A stretch of 64,000 nucleotides of DNA from Actinosynnema pretiosum (GCF_024171695.1 NZ_JAMTCF010000018.1:62001-126000), one strand, 5' to 3'; counted from the stretch's first letter, positions 1 to 7,757 are shown. A program made the numbers and translations. The notes: a model not told the origin generated them from the sequence alone.

Positions 1-136
1 GCGGCCCGCCCAACCAGTGCCGCTCCAGGTGCCCGACCGCGCCCGCGTCGGTGGCCGCCGCGAGCGCGGGCAGCACGGCGGTGCGGAGCAGGGGCGCCTT
101 GACCGGGTCGCGGTAGTGGCAGACGACGTCGATCAC
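1..136 (-). CDS. Thiopeptide-type SpaB_C-domain protein, N-terminal fragment
   Basis: This is the first 45 codons of a gene that runs off the left edge of the window. The GTG start overlaps the stop of the upstream dehydratase in a GTGA quartet, so the two are translationally coupled. The readable N-terminus (VIDVVCHYRDPVKAPLLRTA, then a leucine/alanine helix and HLERHWLGG) resembles the start of SpaB_C / thiopeptide-type biosynthesis proteins, which have a hydrophobic opening strand, a predicted helix and an H-x-x-R-x-W motif. In lactazole-type clusters the gene after the split dehydratase encodes the [4+2] pyridine synthase, and that is the likely role here. An elimination-domain role cannot be excluded from this fragment. 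Confidence 0.7.
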   Translation of the reverse strand, partial: MIDVVCHYRDPVKAPLLRTAVLPALAAATDAGAVGHLERHWLGGP

Positions 137-2637
137 GAGTTCCTCCAGTAGGTTTCCGCGACCAGTTCGACCACTCGGCCGTCCGGTGCGGCGGTTCCCG
201 GCACGGGCAGCGCCTCGGTCAGCCGCACCCCGTTCGGGAAACCTGCCAGCAGGCGCGGCAGGCAGCGCAGGTGCAGCGGGTCGCCGAGGTCGGCGTACTG
301 CGGCTTGCGCGCCGTGAGCGCGTGCCGGTACGCCTCGGCGGAGTCGGGGGCGGCGTCCGGGCCGACGAACACGTGCTCGGGCAGGCCGTGCCTGGCGCGC
401 AGCAGGGCGACGTCCAGCGCGGCCTGTGCCTCGGTGCGGATCGTGGGTGGGGTGGGGAAGCTCCAGGACCGGCGGGCCAGCACGGTGTTGCGGTGCGTCA
501 GCGGGCCGAGTGAGGTGACGCCGTTCTTTGTCGCGCGCGAGCGCAGGGCGTCGAGGTCGATCCAGCCGCAGGACAGGTCCGAGTACAGCGGCGCCTGGCG
601 GTCCGGGAGCGCGATCGGGACCATGAAACCCAGGTACAGCACGTCGAGCGGCTGACCGGCGCGGGTCACCCGGACCTCGTCGGTGACCGGGTCGTGCCGC
701 ACGTCCAGGTCGTCGGCGGGCAGGTCGGCCCAGCGGGCGTCCTCGCCTACCTCGCGCGCGCCTACCAGGGGGTGCAGGTTCGGGTTGAAGCCGCGCACGG
801 GGCGGAACTGCACCGGGTCGTCGGTGTGTCGGAGGACCTGGGCGGTGACGGCCTCGCGTGCGCCGGGTAGTAGGGGGAGGAAGCGGCTGGTGAACTTGCC
901 GAACCCGGAGTAGATCCGGTTGACCACCAGGCGGCCGTCGCCGGTGGGCTGGGCGAAGAAGCTGTAGGAGCCGGGACGGCGGGTGGTCCACGCGGGCAGG
1001 AGTTCGGCGGCCCGGTCGAGGGTGGCGTCGGTGATTGCTCCATTGTGGACTGTGGAGGTCAGTTCCTCGCGCACGGCGAGGAGTTCGAGCGCGGCGGGGT
1101 CGGTGAGGGTGGTGGGGGTGGTGGCGCAGGCGGAGGTGCTGTCCTGCCAGGCCTGGGTGATCGGGCCCGCGCTGTCGGCCAGGGAGGCGGCGCCGCCCTC
1201 ACCGAAGCGCTCGGTGAAGCGGGATCGGATCAGGCGGCGGAGCAGGACGTGCTGGTCGAAGGCGATGAGCAGCGGGGTGAGCAGGGTCAGCTCGGGGAAC
1301 GCGCCGAGTGGGGTGGTGGTCGGTTCGGGGAGGACGACGTCCTCGACCAGTGGGGGGATGTCGGACAGGTCGGCGCCTACTGCGGCGCCCAGGTCTTGCC
1401 AGGCCTCGGACAGCTCGGTGAGGACGGCTGATCTTGCGGGCGCTGGGGTGTGGGCGAAGGCTGCGGTGGTGGTGGCGATGGCGGTCAGCTTGGTGGCGAG
1501 GGTGGTTGTTTTGGTGGAGGGGGTGGGGGTGTTCGTGGTGGTGGGGAGGGTGTCGGGCGCGGAGGTGGTCAGCCAGGTCGCCAGCGCGGTCAGGGGGTCC
1601 GGGGTCTGCGGGTGCACCGGGGGGATCGGGGTGAGGAGGCCCATGTCCTTTGCCCGTGCGACGAAACCTCGTGCCGAGGCCGCCGAGTCTTTGGGTAGGC
1701 GGGCTGCCAGTGCTGATTCCACGTCGGGCAGGGTGAGGCCTGTCGGGCTGGCGTCGCGCACCAGCGCGATCACGAACCGCAGTGGGCCGGTGGCGGCTAC
1801 GTCCACTTCCTCCTCGCGGGTGATGTCCGCGCGGCCCGTGCCCTTCACCGGGGTGTCGCGGCGGAACAGCACGCGGTCGCCGCGCAGGCGCAGGCCCGCC
1901 GCTAGGCGGTGCGGTAGGAGGGGGCCCAGCGCGTCGGTGAACCTGGTCACCAGCAGGCGGTGCGCGGCCGGGTGGGACACCGGGGTTTGGGGTGGTGAGG
2001 GGTGGGGCGGTGGGACCGCCCGGTCGTCCCACGTCGACCAGCCCACGTGGGTGTACCAGGACAGGGGGCTGGTCTTCGCGGTGGCGCGCAGGGCGTAGCG
2101 CAGGAGGGTCGGTTCCGCCTTGCGCGCCTTGCGGTCCGGGGTGCCCGAGGCGCGTGCGGTGCGGTCGAGGCCGTGCAGCAGGTCGGGGCCGGTGAGGGTG
2201 CTGGCCAGGCGGAGCGCGTCCGCCGCGCAGACCTCCGCCAGCCATGACCTGGAGGTCGCGAGCGCGTCCGGCCAGGCGGCCAGGGTCGCGGCCTCTGCTG
2301 TGGCGCGGGCTTCGTGCGCCGCCAGCCACTTCGCCAGCAGGGGGATCCGTTCTGGTAGGTCGCCCAGGGGGCGGGCGGGGTGCGGCGGGCGGTCGTTGTG
2401 CACGTCGCGGCGCAGTGGGAGCACGACCGCGCGGTGGAAGTCGGCGGGGTGGTGCGCGGCGCTGTCGTGCAGGGCGTCGGCCAGGTTCGGGGCCAGTGCG
2501 GCGAGGTCGGACTGTGCGGCGACCAGCGCGGCGAGCGCGGTGCGGAAGTCGGAGCGGGTGGGGCGGGGGTGGGGCAGCGCGGCCACCCGGACCAGCGCGT
2601 ACGGCGCGAGTTCGGTGCTGGTGCCGTCGCCTGTCAT
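133..2637 (-). CDS. Lantibiotic dehydratase (LanB N-terminal, tRNA-Glu-dependent glutamylation type)
   Basis: The 834-residue protein has the architecture of the large domain of LanB dehydratases. This domain transfers glutamate from glutamyl-tRNA to Ser/Thr of a precursor peptide before elimination to dehydroamino acids. The segment YALRATAKTSPLSWYTHVGW (about residues 180-200) is the characteristic LanB block, and RIYSGFGKFTSRF (about 580) is a second conserved block. The small C-terminal elimination domain is absent, as in split thiopeptide dehydratases. The ATG follows CAGGAG. The gene lies directly downstream of the thiopeptide precursor and overlaps the next gene by 4 bp, giving the order precursor, LanB, SpaB_C also found in the lactazole cluster. 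The central 350-400 stretch is Thr/Pro-rich and looks like a linker. Confidence 0.9.
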   Translation of the reverse strand: MTGDGTSTELAPYALVRVAALPHPRPTRSDFRTALAALVAAQSDLAALAPNLADALHDSAAHHPADFHRAVVLPLRRDVHNDRPPHPARPLGDLPERIPLLAKWLAAHEARATAEAATLAAWPDALATSRSWLAEVCAADALRLASTLTGPDLLHGLDRTARASGTPDRKARKAEPTLLRYALRATAKTSPLSWYTHVGWSTWDDRAVPPPHPSPPQTPVSHPAAHRLLVTRFTDALGPLLPHRLAAGLRLRGDRVLFRRDTPVKGTGRADITREEEVDVAATGPLRFVIALVRDASPTGLTLPDVESALAARLPKDSAASARGFVARAKDMGLLTPIPPVHPQTPDPLTALATWLTTSAPDTLPTTTNTPTPSTKTTTLATKLTAIATTTAAFAHTPAPARSAVLTELSEAWQDLGAAVGADLSDIPPLVEDVVLPEPTTTPLGAFPELTLLTPLLIAFDQHVLLRRLIRSRFTERFGEGGAASLADSAGPITQAWQDSTSACATTPTTLTDPAALELLAVREELTSTVHNGAITDATLDRAAELLPAWTTRRPGSYSFFAQPTGDGRLVVNRIYSGFGKFTSRFLPLLPGAREAVTAQVLRHTDDPVQFRPVRGFNPNLHPLVGAREVGEDARWADLPADDLDVRHDPVTDEVRVTRAGQPLDVLYLGFMVPIALPDRQAPLYSDLSCGWIDLDALRSRATKNGVTSLGPLTHRNTVLARRSWSFPTPPTIRTEAQAALDVALLRARHGLPEHVFVGPDAAPDSAEAYRHALTARKPQYADLGDPLHLRCLPRLLAGFPNGVRLTEALPVPGTAAPDGRVVELVAETYWRNS

Positions 2638-2663
2638 CGGGTGCTCCTGGATCGGTCGCTGGT

Positions 2664-2700
2664 GGGGCCGGGGACGTTCGTTCGGGGTGTCCCCGGCCCC
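2664..2700 (-). terminator. Strong hairpin between precursor gene and dehydratase gene
   Basis: A perfect 12-bp inverted repeat (GGGGCCGGGGAC and GTCCCCGGCCCC) encloses a 13-nt loop. It sits 7 bp after the precursor stop codon and 27 bp before the dehydratase start. No U-tract follows. In RiPP operons such hairpins partly terminate transcription or protect the 3' end of the short precursor mRNA, so that precursor is made in excess over enzyme. That role is inferred here. Confidence 0.75.
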
Positions 2701-2706
2701 GTTCGG

Positions 2707-2871
2707 TCAGCCCTGCGGTAACTCCGGCTGCTGGCAGCAGCAGCACGAGGTGCTGCTGCACGAGCAGGCCGCCGTGGACGCGCCGGTCTCCGGCAGGGCG
2801 ACCGCGTCGCGCATCGCCGTGACGGCCAGGTCGCCCAGGTCGAGCTCGGATTCGTCGAAGGTCAGGTCCAT
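2707..2871 (-). CDS. Lactazole-like thiopeptide precursor peptide
   Basis: This 54-codon gene has an acidic leader (MDLTFDESELDLGDLAVTAM, then RDAVALPETGA) and a Cys/Ser/Thr-rich end. The leader matches from memory the pattern of the lactazole precursor LazA, in which LDLSELTVTSLRDTVALPENGA precedes the core. Cleavage after Ala31 would give a 23-residue core opening with STAACSCSSTSC, followed by three more cysteines and a QQPELPQG tail. Ser1 and Ser11 of the core are placed like the two serines that form the pyridine in lactazole, with a Cys directly after the second one. Four consecutive cysteines could become consecutive thiazoles. The start is preceded by GGAGAGG at a good distance. The dehydratase gene follows on the same strand. 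Confidence 0.88.
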   Translation of the reverse strand: MDLTFDESELDLGDLAVTAMRDAVALPETGASTAACSCSSTSCCCCQQPELPQG

Positions 2872-2979
2872 CGCCAAGTCCTCTCCGTGATCGTGCTGCG
2901 GTTCCCCGAATCGGGATCGGCGCAGGTCAGCGCGCGCCTGCCCGAGTGGCGGGGCTCGGGCCGCACGCTCCCACGTCGC

Positions 2980-3008
2980 GGTATACGTCGGGTATGCGCC
3001 GGGATTGA
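2980..3008. promoter_or_regulatory. Candidate SARP-binding heptamer direct repeats
   Basis: Three heptamers, GGTATAC, GGTATGC and GGATTGA, begin at 2980, 2991 and 3002. Each is separated by 4 bp, giving an exact 11-bp period. SARP regulators bind heptameric direct repeats with this spacing near the -35 region. The site lies between the precursor gene and the divergent SARP gene. The third copy is weaker. Function is inferred. Confidence 0.45.
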
Positions 3009-3131
3009 CCTCCCCTATGGGCGCGTGCGGGAGCGACCCGAGGCTCCGGGTAGGACATAACTGAGGGTGAGCGGGTGAGTGGGTGAGCAGGGCGTCGGGG
3101 CGTCGGGACCAGGGGCGGTGGAGGAGCGGGG

Positions 3132-3941
3132 ATGGTGGTCCGTGCGGGGGTGCGCGCGCAGCTGGGTGTGGCGATCCGGCTGTTCGGCGGGCCCGAGCTG
3201 AGCGGTCCCGAGGTGCGCGGGGTGGTGCCCCTCGGGGTGAAGGCGCGCACGCTGCTCGTGGTGCTGGCGCTAGAGGCGGGGGTGGCGGTGTCGACCGGGC
3301 GGTTGCTCGACGCGCTGTGGGAGCAGGAACCGCCGCGCAGCGCGGGGAAGAACCTCCAGCTGTACGCGAGCAGGTTGCGTCGGTGCCTTGACTCGGTGGG
3401 GGGCGGGGGCGGTAGCGGTGGTGGCGGTGGGCTGGCGCGGTTGTTGGTGCACGTCGGGCACGGGTATCGGTTGGACGTGCGGCCCGAGTCGGTGGACGCG
3501 CTGCGCGCGGCCGAGCGGGCGCGTGGTGGGGTGGCGGCGTTGCGGGGTGGGGACGCTGCGGTGGCCGAGGTGGAGCTGGGGGCTGCGTTGGCGGGGTGGC
3601 CGGTGGACGGGCTGGTGGGGTTGGTGCCGTCTGAGCCGGTGGTGGCGGTGGCGGGGTTGTGGCGGGAGCGCAGGTTGGCTGTGGTGGAGCACTTGGCGGC
3701 GGCGAAGGTGGAGTTGGGGGCGTGGGAGGAGGCGGCCGATTTGCTGGCCGCGCAGGTGGCGGCCAACCCCACTCGGGAGTCTGCGCACGCCGCGTTGATG
3801 CGGGTGCTGGTGCTGCGGGGGGATCGGGTGGGGGCGGTGGAGGTGTACCGGCGGTTGGGGCGGGCGTTGGAGGCGGAGTTGGGGGTTGGGCCGGGGGCTG
3901 AGGCTCGGGAGGTGTTCGAGGCGGCGTTGGGGCGGGGGTGA
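3132..3941 (+). CDS. SARP/AfsR-family transcriptional regulator
   Basis: The 269-residue protein starts after a GGAGGAG ribosome-binding site. It has an N-terminal OmpR-type winged-helix region (about residues 15-115, with LGVKARTLLVVLAL and NLQLYASRLRRCLD). A glycine-rich linker made almost only of Gly and Ser follows (about 89-100), then a C-terminal bacterial transcriptional activator domain with helical repeats ending ALEAELGVGPGAEAREVFEA. No ATPase or TPR extension is present, so it is a small SARP. It is divergent from the thiopeptide precursor gene and is probably the pathway-specific activator. The candidate heptamer repeats in the shared upstream region support that. Confidence 0.85.
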   Translation: MVVRAGVRAQLGVAIRLFGGPELSGPEVRGVVPLGVKARTLLVVLALEAGVAVSTGRLLDALWEQEPPRSAGKNLQLYASRLRRCLDSVGGGGGSGGGGGLARLLVHVGHGYRLDVRPESVDALRAAERARGGVAALRGGDAAVAEVELGAALAGWPVDGLVGLVPSEPVVAVAGLWRERRLAVVEHLAAAKVELGAWEEAADLLAAQVAANPTRESAHAALMRVLVLRGDRVGAVEVYRRLGRALEAELGVGPGAEAREVFEAALGRG

Positions 3942-3992
3942 GGTGGGGGTGAGGTGGGGGAGGATGTCGGGCCTGTGCGGGAGGGTGTGGTC

Positions 3993-4448
3993 GTGGAGAC
4001 GACCTTGCAGGTGACGATCGACTGCGCCGATCCCCGGCGGTTGGTGGCGTTCTGGGCCGAGGCGTTGGGGTACGTGCCCGAGCCGCCGCCGGGTGGGCAC
4101 GCGACGTGGTGTGAGTACTGGGTGGCTATGGGGGTGCCGGAGGAGGAGTTCTTTGACGGTGCCGGGGAGGAGTCGGAGTCGGTCGTCGACCCGGCTGGGG
4201 TGGGGCCGAGGGTGTGGTTCCAGCAGGTGTCTGAGGTGAAGGCGGGGAAGAACCGGGTGCACCTGGATTTGAAGGTGGGGGGTGGGCGTGAGGTGCCGTT
4301 GGCGGTGCGGGTCGAGCGGGTGACGGCGAAGGTGGCGGGGCTGGTCGCTGCGGGGGCGAGTGTGCTGCGGGTGATGGACGAGCCTGGGATGGGGCACTAC
4401 GGGGTGGTGCTCCAGGACCCGGAGGGCAACGAGTTCTGCGTGGTGTGA
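3993..4448 (+). CDS. VOC-superfamily (glyoxalase-like) protein
   Basis: A protein of about 151 residues with the glyoxalase/bleomycin-resistance fold signature: VTIDCADPRRLVAFWAEALG near the start, KNRVHLDLKV in the middle and VVLQDPEGNEFCVV at the end. The last motif contains the usual metal-ligand Glu of VOC enzymes. I chose the GTG at 3993 because GGGAGGG lies about 7 bp upstream; in-frame GTG codons at 3954 and 3987 are alternatives. Actinomycete genomes carry many paralogs of this kind, so no substrate can be given. It follows the SARP gene by about 50 bp, but there is no sign that it belongs to the thiopeptide pathway. Confidence 0.8.
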   Translation: METTLQVTIDCADPRRLVAFWAEALGYVPEPPPGGHATWCEYWVAMGVPEEEFFDGAGEESESVVDPAGVGPRVWFQQVSEVKAGKNRVHLDLKVGGGREVPLAVRVERVTAKVAGLVAAGASVLRVMDEPGMGHYGVVLQDPEGNEFCVV

Positions 4449-4590
4449 GCTTCGGGGCGCCGGTTTTGCGGGGGTGCGGTTCAGGACGTCGCCTCGCCGG
4501 CGGGGCAGGCCTCCAAAAACGAGAGGGACGAGCCCTGCCGGCTGGTGGTTGTTCCGGGGGTGGTGCGGTTGTACCCCTGCGGTGGTCCGG

Positions 4591-4728
4591 GTCCCTCGTC
4601 TCCGTTTGGCCTCCTTTCAGGCAAGCACACTCGTCAAGACGCCGTTTGACCAGGCAGTCTGCCGCGCGGTGCGGCGGCGTCTTGACACCTGCGCTCGGGC
4701 TTCGCCAGGCCACACGGAGACGAGGGAC
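4591..4728. repeat. Long imperfect inverted repeat (2 x 54 bp arms)
   Basis: Two 54-bp arms (4591-4644 and 4675-4728) are mirror-related around a 30-bp centre. The outer 15 bp (GTCCCTCGTCTCCGT) and inner 12 bp (GTCAAGACGCCG) pair perfectly, while the middle is diverged. The repeat lies between two convergent genes in a gene-free stretch (4449-4774). It could act as a bidirectional terminator or be a miniature mobile or repeat element. A second, smaller hairpin (CCGGCGGGGC / GCCCTGCCGG, one mismatch) sits just upstream near 4497-4545. Confidence 0.7.
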
Positions 4729-4774
4729 GCGGGAGTGGGGCTGCTTGGGCTCGCTGCGCTCGCCCCGCAGCCCG

Positions 4775-5950
4775 CTAGTGCGGTGAGGTGTGCGGGCCGC
4801 GTGCCACCAGGAGTGCGATTACCGCTAGTGCTAGTGCCAGGCCCAGTAGGCCGAAGCCTAGGGTGCTCGCCGTTGCGATCGCGCCCACCAGCAGCGGGCC
4901 GCCCGCGTCGCCCAGTTCGCGGCCTACCTCGGCCGCGCCCATGGTCTGGCCTACCCGTTCCTGCGGGGTGTGCGCGGCCAGGTGGGCGAAGCCGATCGGT
5001 GTTGCCAGGCCGGTGCCCGTGCCGATTGTCAGCGCGGCTGCCAGCAGGCCGGGCACGCCGGGGAGTGCTGCGGCTGCCACTGCGCCCGTTGCGGCCAGCA
5101 GCAGGCCGCCTGCCATGCCTGCCGTGTCGCCGATCCGGCCCGCGTCGCGCCATCGGCCTGCCAGGGGTTGTACTAGTGCTGCCGTGGCCGCCAGCAGGGA
5201 GACCACGGCGCCGGTCGCCAGTGGGCCCAGGGGTGCGCCCGCCACTGGGAGGAAGCCGACGCCGACCGCCAGGACCGCCGTCGCGCCCGCCAAGGTCGCG
5301 GTGGGGCGCAGGAATGAGGCGGAGCCCAGGCGGCGGGCCAGGTCCAGCACGGTTTGCCTGGTCCTGGGGAGTGGGGGGACGGTGGGTACTGCCGCTAGCG
5401 ACCACGTGGCCACGGCCAGTGCCAGGGTGGCCAGCACGCCGAACAGGAGCGGGTGGCCGCCCAGGTGGATCAGGACGCCGCCCAGCAGTGGGCCCAGCGT
5501 GTAGCCGAGACCCTTCCAGGCGCCGTAGCCGCCGAAGACTCGGCCGTGGGTGGTTTGTGGGGAGAGTCTGGCCACCAGGGTGCTCGCGGCCGGGGAGAAC
5601 GCTGCGGCTGCGGCGCCTTGGGCGAGTCTGGCCAGGCCGACCAGGGCGGGGTTGCCCGCCAGCACGAACGCGGCCGAGGCCGTGGCGAACGCCAGGAGGC
5701 CGGCTAGTAGGACGGGGCGCGGGCCGATTCGGTCGGTGAGGGCGCCGAAGACCGGCTTGAGGACCACCTCGGCGCCGTCGTAGACGGCCAGCAGCAAGCC
5801 CAGTGCGAGCAGGGACGCGGCGTCGCCGGTGTAGTCGCCGAGGCTCGCGGCGATGCTGTGCGCGCCGAAGGCGGTGACGAAGCCCGCCGCGTAGAGGGGG
5901 AGCAGGCGGGCTCGGGGGGAGTCGTGGGAGTCGGGCACGGTGGCGTTCAC
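4775..5950 (-). CDS. MFS transporter
   Basis: The 391-residue integral membrane protein has about 12 predicted helices of the major facilitator type. The loop motif GALTDRIGPRPVLLAG between helices 2 and 3 matches the MFS signature, and GYGAWKGLGYTLGPLLGG resembles drug-efflux transporters. The GTG start overlaps the stop of the upstream ChrB-like gene (GTGA), so the two are co-translated. Pairing of a ChrB-like regulator with a membrane transporter recalls chromate-resistance loci, but this is an MFS protein and not ChrA. The substrate is therefore unknown. The gene ends 47 bp from the long inverted repeat. Confidence 0.88.
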   Translation of the reverse strand: MNATVPDSHDSPRARLLPLYAAGFVTAFGAHSIAASLGDYTGDAASLLALGLLLAVYDGAEVVLKPVFGALTDRIGPRPVLLAGLLAFATASAAFVLAGNPALVGLARLAQGAAAAAFSPAASTLVARLSPQTTHGRVFGGYGAWKGLGYTLGPLLGGVLIHLGGHPLLFGVLATLALAVATWSLAAVPTVPPLPRTRQTVLDLARRLGSASFLRPTATLAGATAVLAVGVGFLPVAGAPLGPLATGAVVSLLAATAALVQPLAGRWRDAGRIGDTAGMAGGLLLAATGAVAAAALPGVPGLLAAALTIGTGTGLATPIGFAHLAAHTPQERVGQTMGAAEVGRELGDAGGPLLVGAIATASTLGFGLLGLALALAVIALLVARGPHTSPH

Positions 5951-6504
5951 ATCTGGTGCAGTGCTTGGAAGACGCGGTTGGTGTAGTCGGACAGGCGGTC
6001 GGCGCAGTGCGCCAGCCTTCGGTCCGCCTCGGCTGCCTCGGGGGAGCCGAACAGGTCGCGCACCTTCACGTCCCGGTGCCAGCGCTTCAGCCGCTCCAGG
6101 CTCTGCTCCTCCTCTTCCAGTTCGGCCATGGTGAACTTGCCGTTGCGGATCTCCTTGTCGATCTCCGCGTCGAACTTGCCGCAGTCGGCCAGGAACTCGG
6201 TCCACTCCTCGGCGCGCTCGGCGGTGAACATCGCCTCCAGGCGGGCGGAGTCGGTCTCTGCGCGGCCGGTGGCGTCCAGCACGAGCACCTCGCCCGCACC
6301 TCGCTCGGCCAGTTCGACGACGCGGGTGACGCCGTCGGCGAACACCGGCGCGTCTGGGACGACCCAGGCGCCCTGTCCCAGTGAGAGGGCGCCGATGCGG
6401 CGCAACTCCCGCCACACCGCGACCCGGTGCCTGCTCGGGGTCGCTGGGACTTGGACGACGAGCACCAGCCAGGGGGAGGGAGAGGGGGAGCGTTGATCCG
6501 TCAC
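5947..6504 (-). CDS. ChrB N-terminal-like protein (chromate-resistance regulator family)
   Basis: The 185-residue soluble protein begins with WLVLVVQVPATPSRHRVAVWRELRRIGA. It continues with GQGAWVVPD and an acidic helical centre (ELEEEEQSLERLKRW), as in ChrB N-terminal domain proteins related to PaaX-type regulators. ChrB acts as a regulator sensing chromate in known systems. Here only the N-terminal part is present, so sensing specificity is uncertain. The GTG start has no Shine-Dalgarno sequence, but TACATT lies 8 bp upstream, which suggests a leaderless transcript. The downstream MFS gene overlaps by 4 bp. Confidence 0.7.
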   Translation of the reverse strand: MTDQRSPSPSPWLVLVVQVPATPSRHRVAVWRELRRIGALSLGQGAWVVPDAPVFADGVTRVVELAERGAGEVLVLDATGRAETDSARLEAMFTAERAEEWTEFLADCGKFDAEIDKEIRNGKFTMAELEEEEQSLERLKRWHRDVKVRDLFGSPEAAEADRRLAHCADRLSDYTNRVFQALHQM

Positions 6505-6511
6505 GGGGGTG

Positions 6512-6534
6512 AATGTAGCAGCCGTTACAAACGG
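6512..6534 (-). promoter_or_regulatory. Candidate leaderless promoter with palindrome upstream of chrB-like gene
   Basis: TACATT (complement of 6512-6517) lies 7 bp before the GTG start, so transcription would begin at or very near the start codon. Directly upstream is the short palindrome CCGTT-ACA-AACGG (6522-6534), a plausible operator for the regulator encoded downstream. No clear -35 box was found. Confidence 0.35.
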
Positions 6535-6634
6535 TGTGGTGACGGATTGTGGGGAAATTTTTGGAAAGCCTCGGGAAACGCGCCTGACCGCGACCCGATC
6601 CCCACGCGGATCGGGTCGCGGCCGGTTCCGGGGA

Positions 6635-7156
6635 TCAGATGAGGGCGAGGGTGGCGGTGCTCGTGGCGGACGAGATGCCCGAGCCGAGCAGGCAGTCGAG
6701 CAGGTCCAGTGACAGCGCCGTGACGACCAGCGTGCCGGTCGACCCGCTGAACTTGCCTGCCGTGATCAGCCCGGTGAACGTCGTCACCAGTTGACCCGCG
6801 ACCGCGACCGTGGTCCTGGTGTAGTCGAAGAAGCTGCTCTCACCGGTGTTCCACAGGATGCTCACCGTGCCTGACTGCGAGCCCGGCACGGTGACCAGGC
6901 AGGACAGCTCCACGGCGTCGCTGTTGGCGATCTGCGCGCTGGTGACGAGCGGGTCGACCAACGATGTGCAGGGACCCAGGTTCAGGGTCTCGCCGACGGT
7001 CGTCGAGCCTGCTGTGGCGGTGATGGGCGGGGTGTAGGTGGTGACGCCGGTGCCGAGGGCGCAGGTCGCGTCACCGGGGGCGGCCTGGGCCGGGGCGGAG
7101 AACAGCAGCAGGGACGTGAGCGTGGCGGCGACGGCCGCGAGGAGGCGAGTTCTCAT
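6635..7156 (-). CDS. Secreted hypothetical protein
   Basis: A 173-residue protein starting MRTRLLAAVAATLTSLLLFS with signal-peptide cleavage after PAQA. The ATG is preceded by GGAG. The mature part is rich in Thr, Ser, Val and Gly and contains four spaced cysteines (TCALG, LGPCTS, ELSCLV, LLDCLLG) that could form two disulfides. The pattern suggests a small extracellular beta-sandwich. It resembles the abundant secreted hypothetical proteins of actinomycetes, and no function can be assigned. It is monocistronic, with about 130 bp to the divergently placed downstream neighbour. Confidence 0.75.
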   Translation of the reverse strand: MRTRLLAAVAATLTSLLLFSAPAQAAPGDATCALGTGVTTYTPPITATAGSTTVGETLNLGPCTSLVDPLVTSAQIANSDAVELSCLVTVPGSQSGTVSILWNTGESSFFDYTRTTVAVAGQLVTTFTGLITAGKFSGSTGTLVVTALSLDLLDCLLGSGISSATSTATLALI

Positions 7157-7376
7157 GCCCCTAACTCCAGCCCTCGCCAACCCCCTGCGGCAATCGCCGT
7201 CGCACTACCGGGAAGCGCTTTCACGCCGGTGTCCGAACCATTCCCGGTCGTGCCGGGGAAGTGGGTCGGAGGTCTGGTCCAGGTGGGTGAGTCAATCGGT
7301 AACGGGACAACCCGACCGGGAAGTTCCACGACGGGGAAGGGGAGGAAGGGAAAGATCCGGCCGCGACGGCCGTGAC

Positions 7377-7414
7377 GGTCGCGCGGCGGGAGGTTCCCCT
7401 CCCGCCGCGCGACC
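7377..7414 (-). terminator. Intrinsic-type hairpin after the rsbQ-rsbP-STAS operon
   Basis: A perfect 17-bp stem (GGTCGCGCGGCGGGAGG and its complement) closes a TTCC tetraloop, 4 bp after the STAS gene stop on the minus strand. The stem is very GC-rich and lacks a U-tract, as is usual for actinomycete terminators. Confidence 0.85.
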
Positions 7415-7418
7415 GGTC

Positions 7419-7757
7419 TCACGGGTGCAGCAGGCCCGCCGGTTTGCTCAGCACGGTCAGCACGGTGTCCAGGCCGGTCAGGCGCAGCATCTTGTGCACC
7501 GGCGGCGGCGGGCCTACCAGGCTGAACGCCGCCTGCTCGGCCTCCGCCCGCTCGTGCGCGCCGATGAACACGGTCAACCCGCTGGAGTCGCAGAACGCCA
7601 GCGAGCTCAGGTCCAGCACCAGGTGGTGCCCGCAGCCCAGCGGCACCCCGGCGATCGCCTCCCGCAGGCGTGCCGCGCTGCGGTGGTCCAGCGCGCCGGC
7701 CGCCGTCACGACGTGCCTGGTCGCGGTGGTCGTGCTGGTGATCGTCAGCTCGCTCAC
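7419..7757 (-). CDS. STAS-domain anti-sigma factor antagonist (RsbV-like)
   Basis: The 112-residue single STAS-domain protein carries LAFCDSSGLTVFIGAH, where the DSSGL motif holds the serine phosphorylated by anti-sigma kinases in the RsbV/SpoIIAA family. The GTG start overlaps the phosphatase stop (GTGA). The phosphatase encoded just upstream would dephosphorylate this protein, letting it bind and sequester an anti-sigma factor. No kinase or sigma factor gene is next to it, so the partner must be elsewhere. A strong hairpin follows the stop. Confidence 0.88.
   Translation of the reverse strand: MSELTITSTTTATRHVVTAAGALDHRSAARLREAIAGVPLGCGHHLVLDLSSLAFCDSSGLTVFIGAHERAEAEQAAFSLVGPPPPVHKMLRLTGLDTVLTVLSKPAGLLHP

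Noticed and set aside
5947..6415. N-terminal extension of the MFS transporter into the ChrB-like gene
   Set aside because: The extended part is in a different frame from the ChrB-like protein and is Arg-rich. The GTG overlap with the stop is the more natural start.
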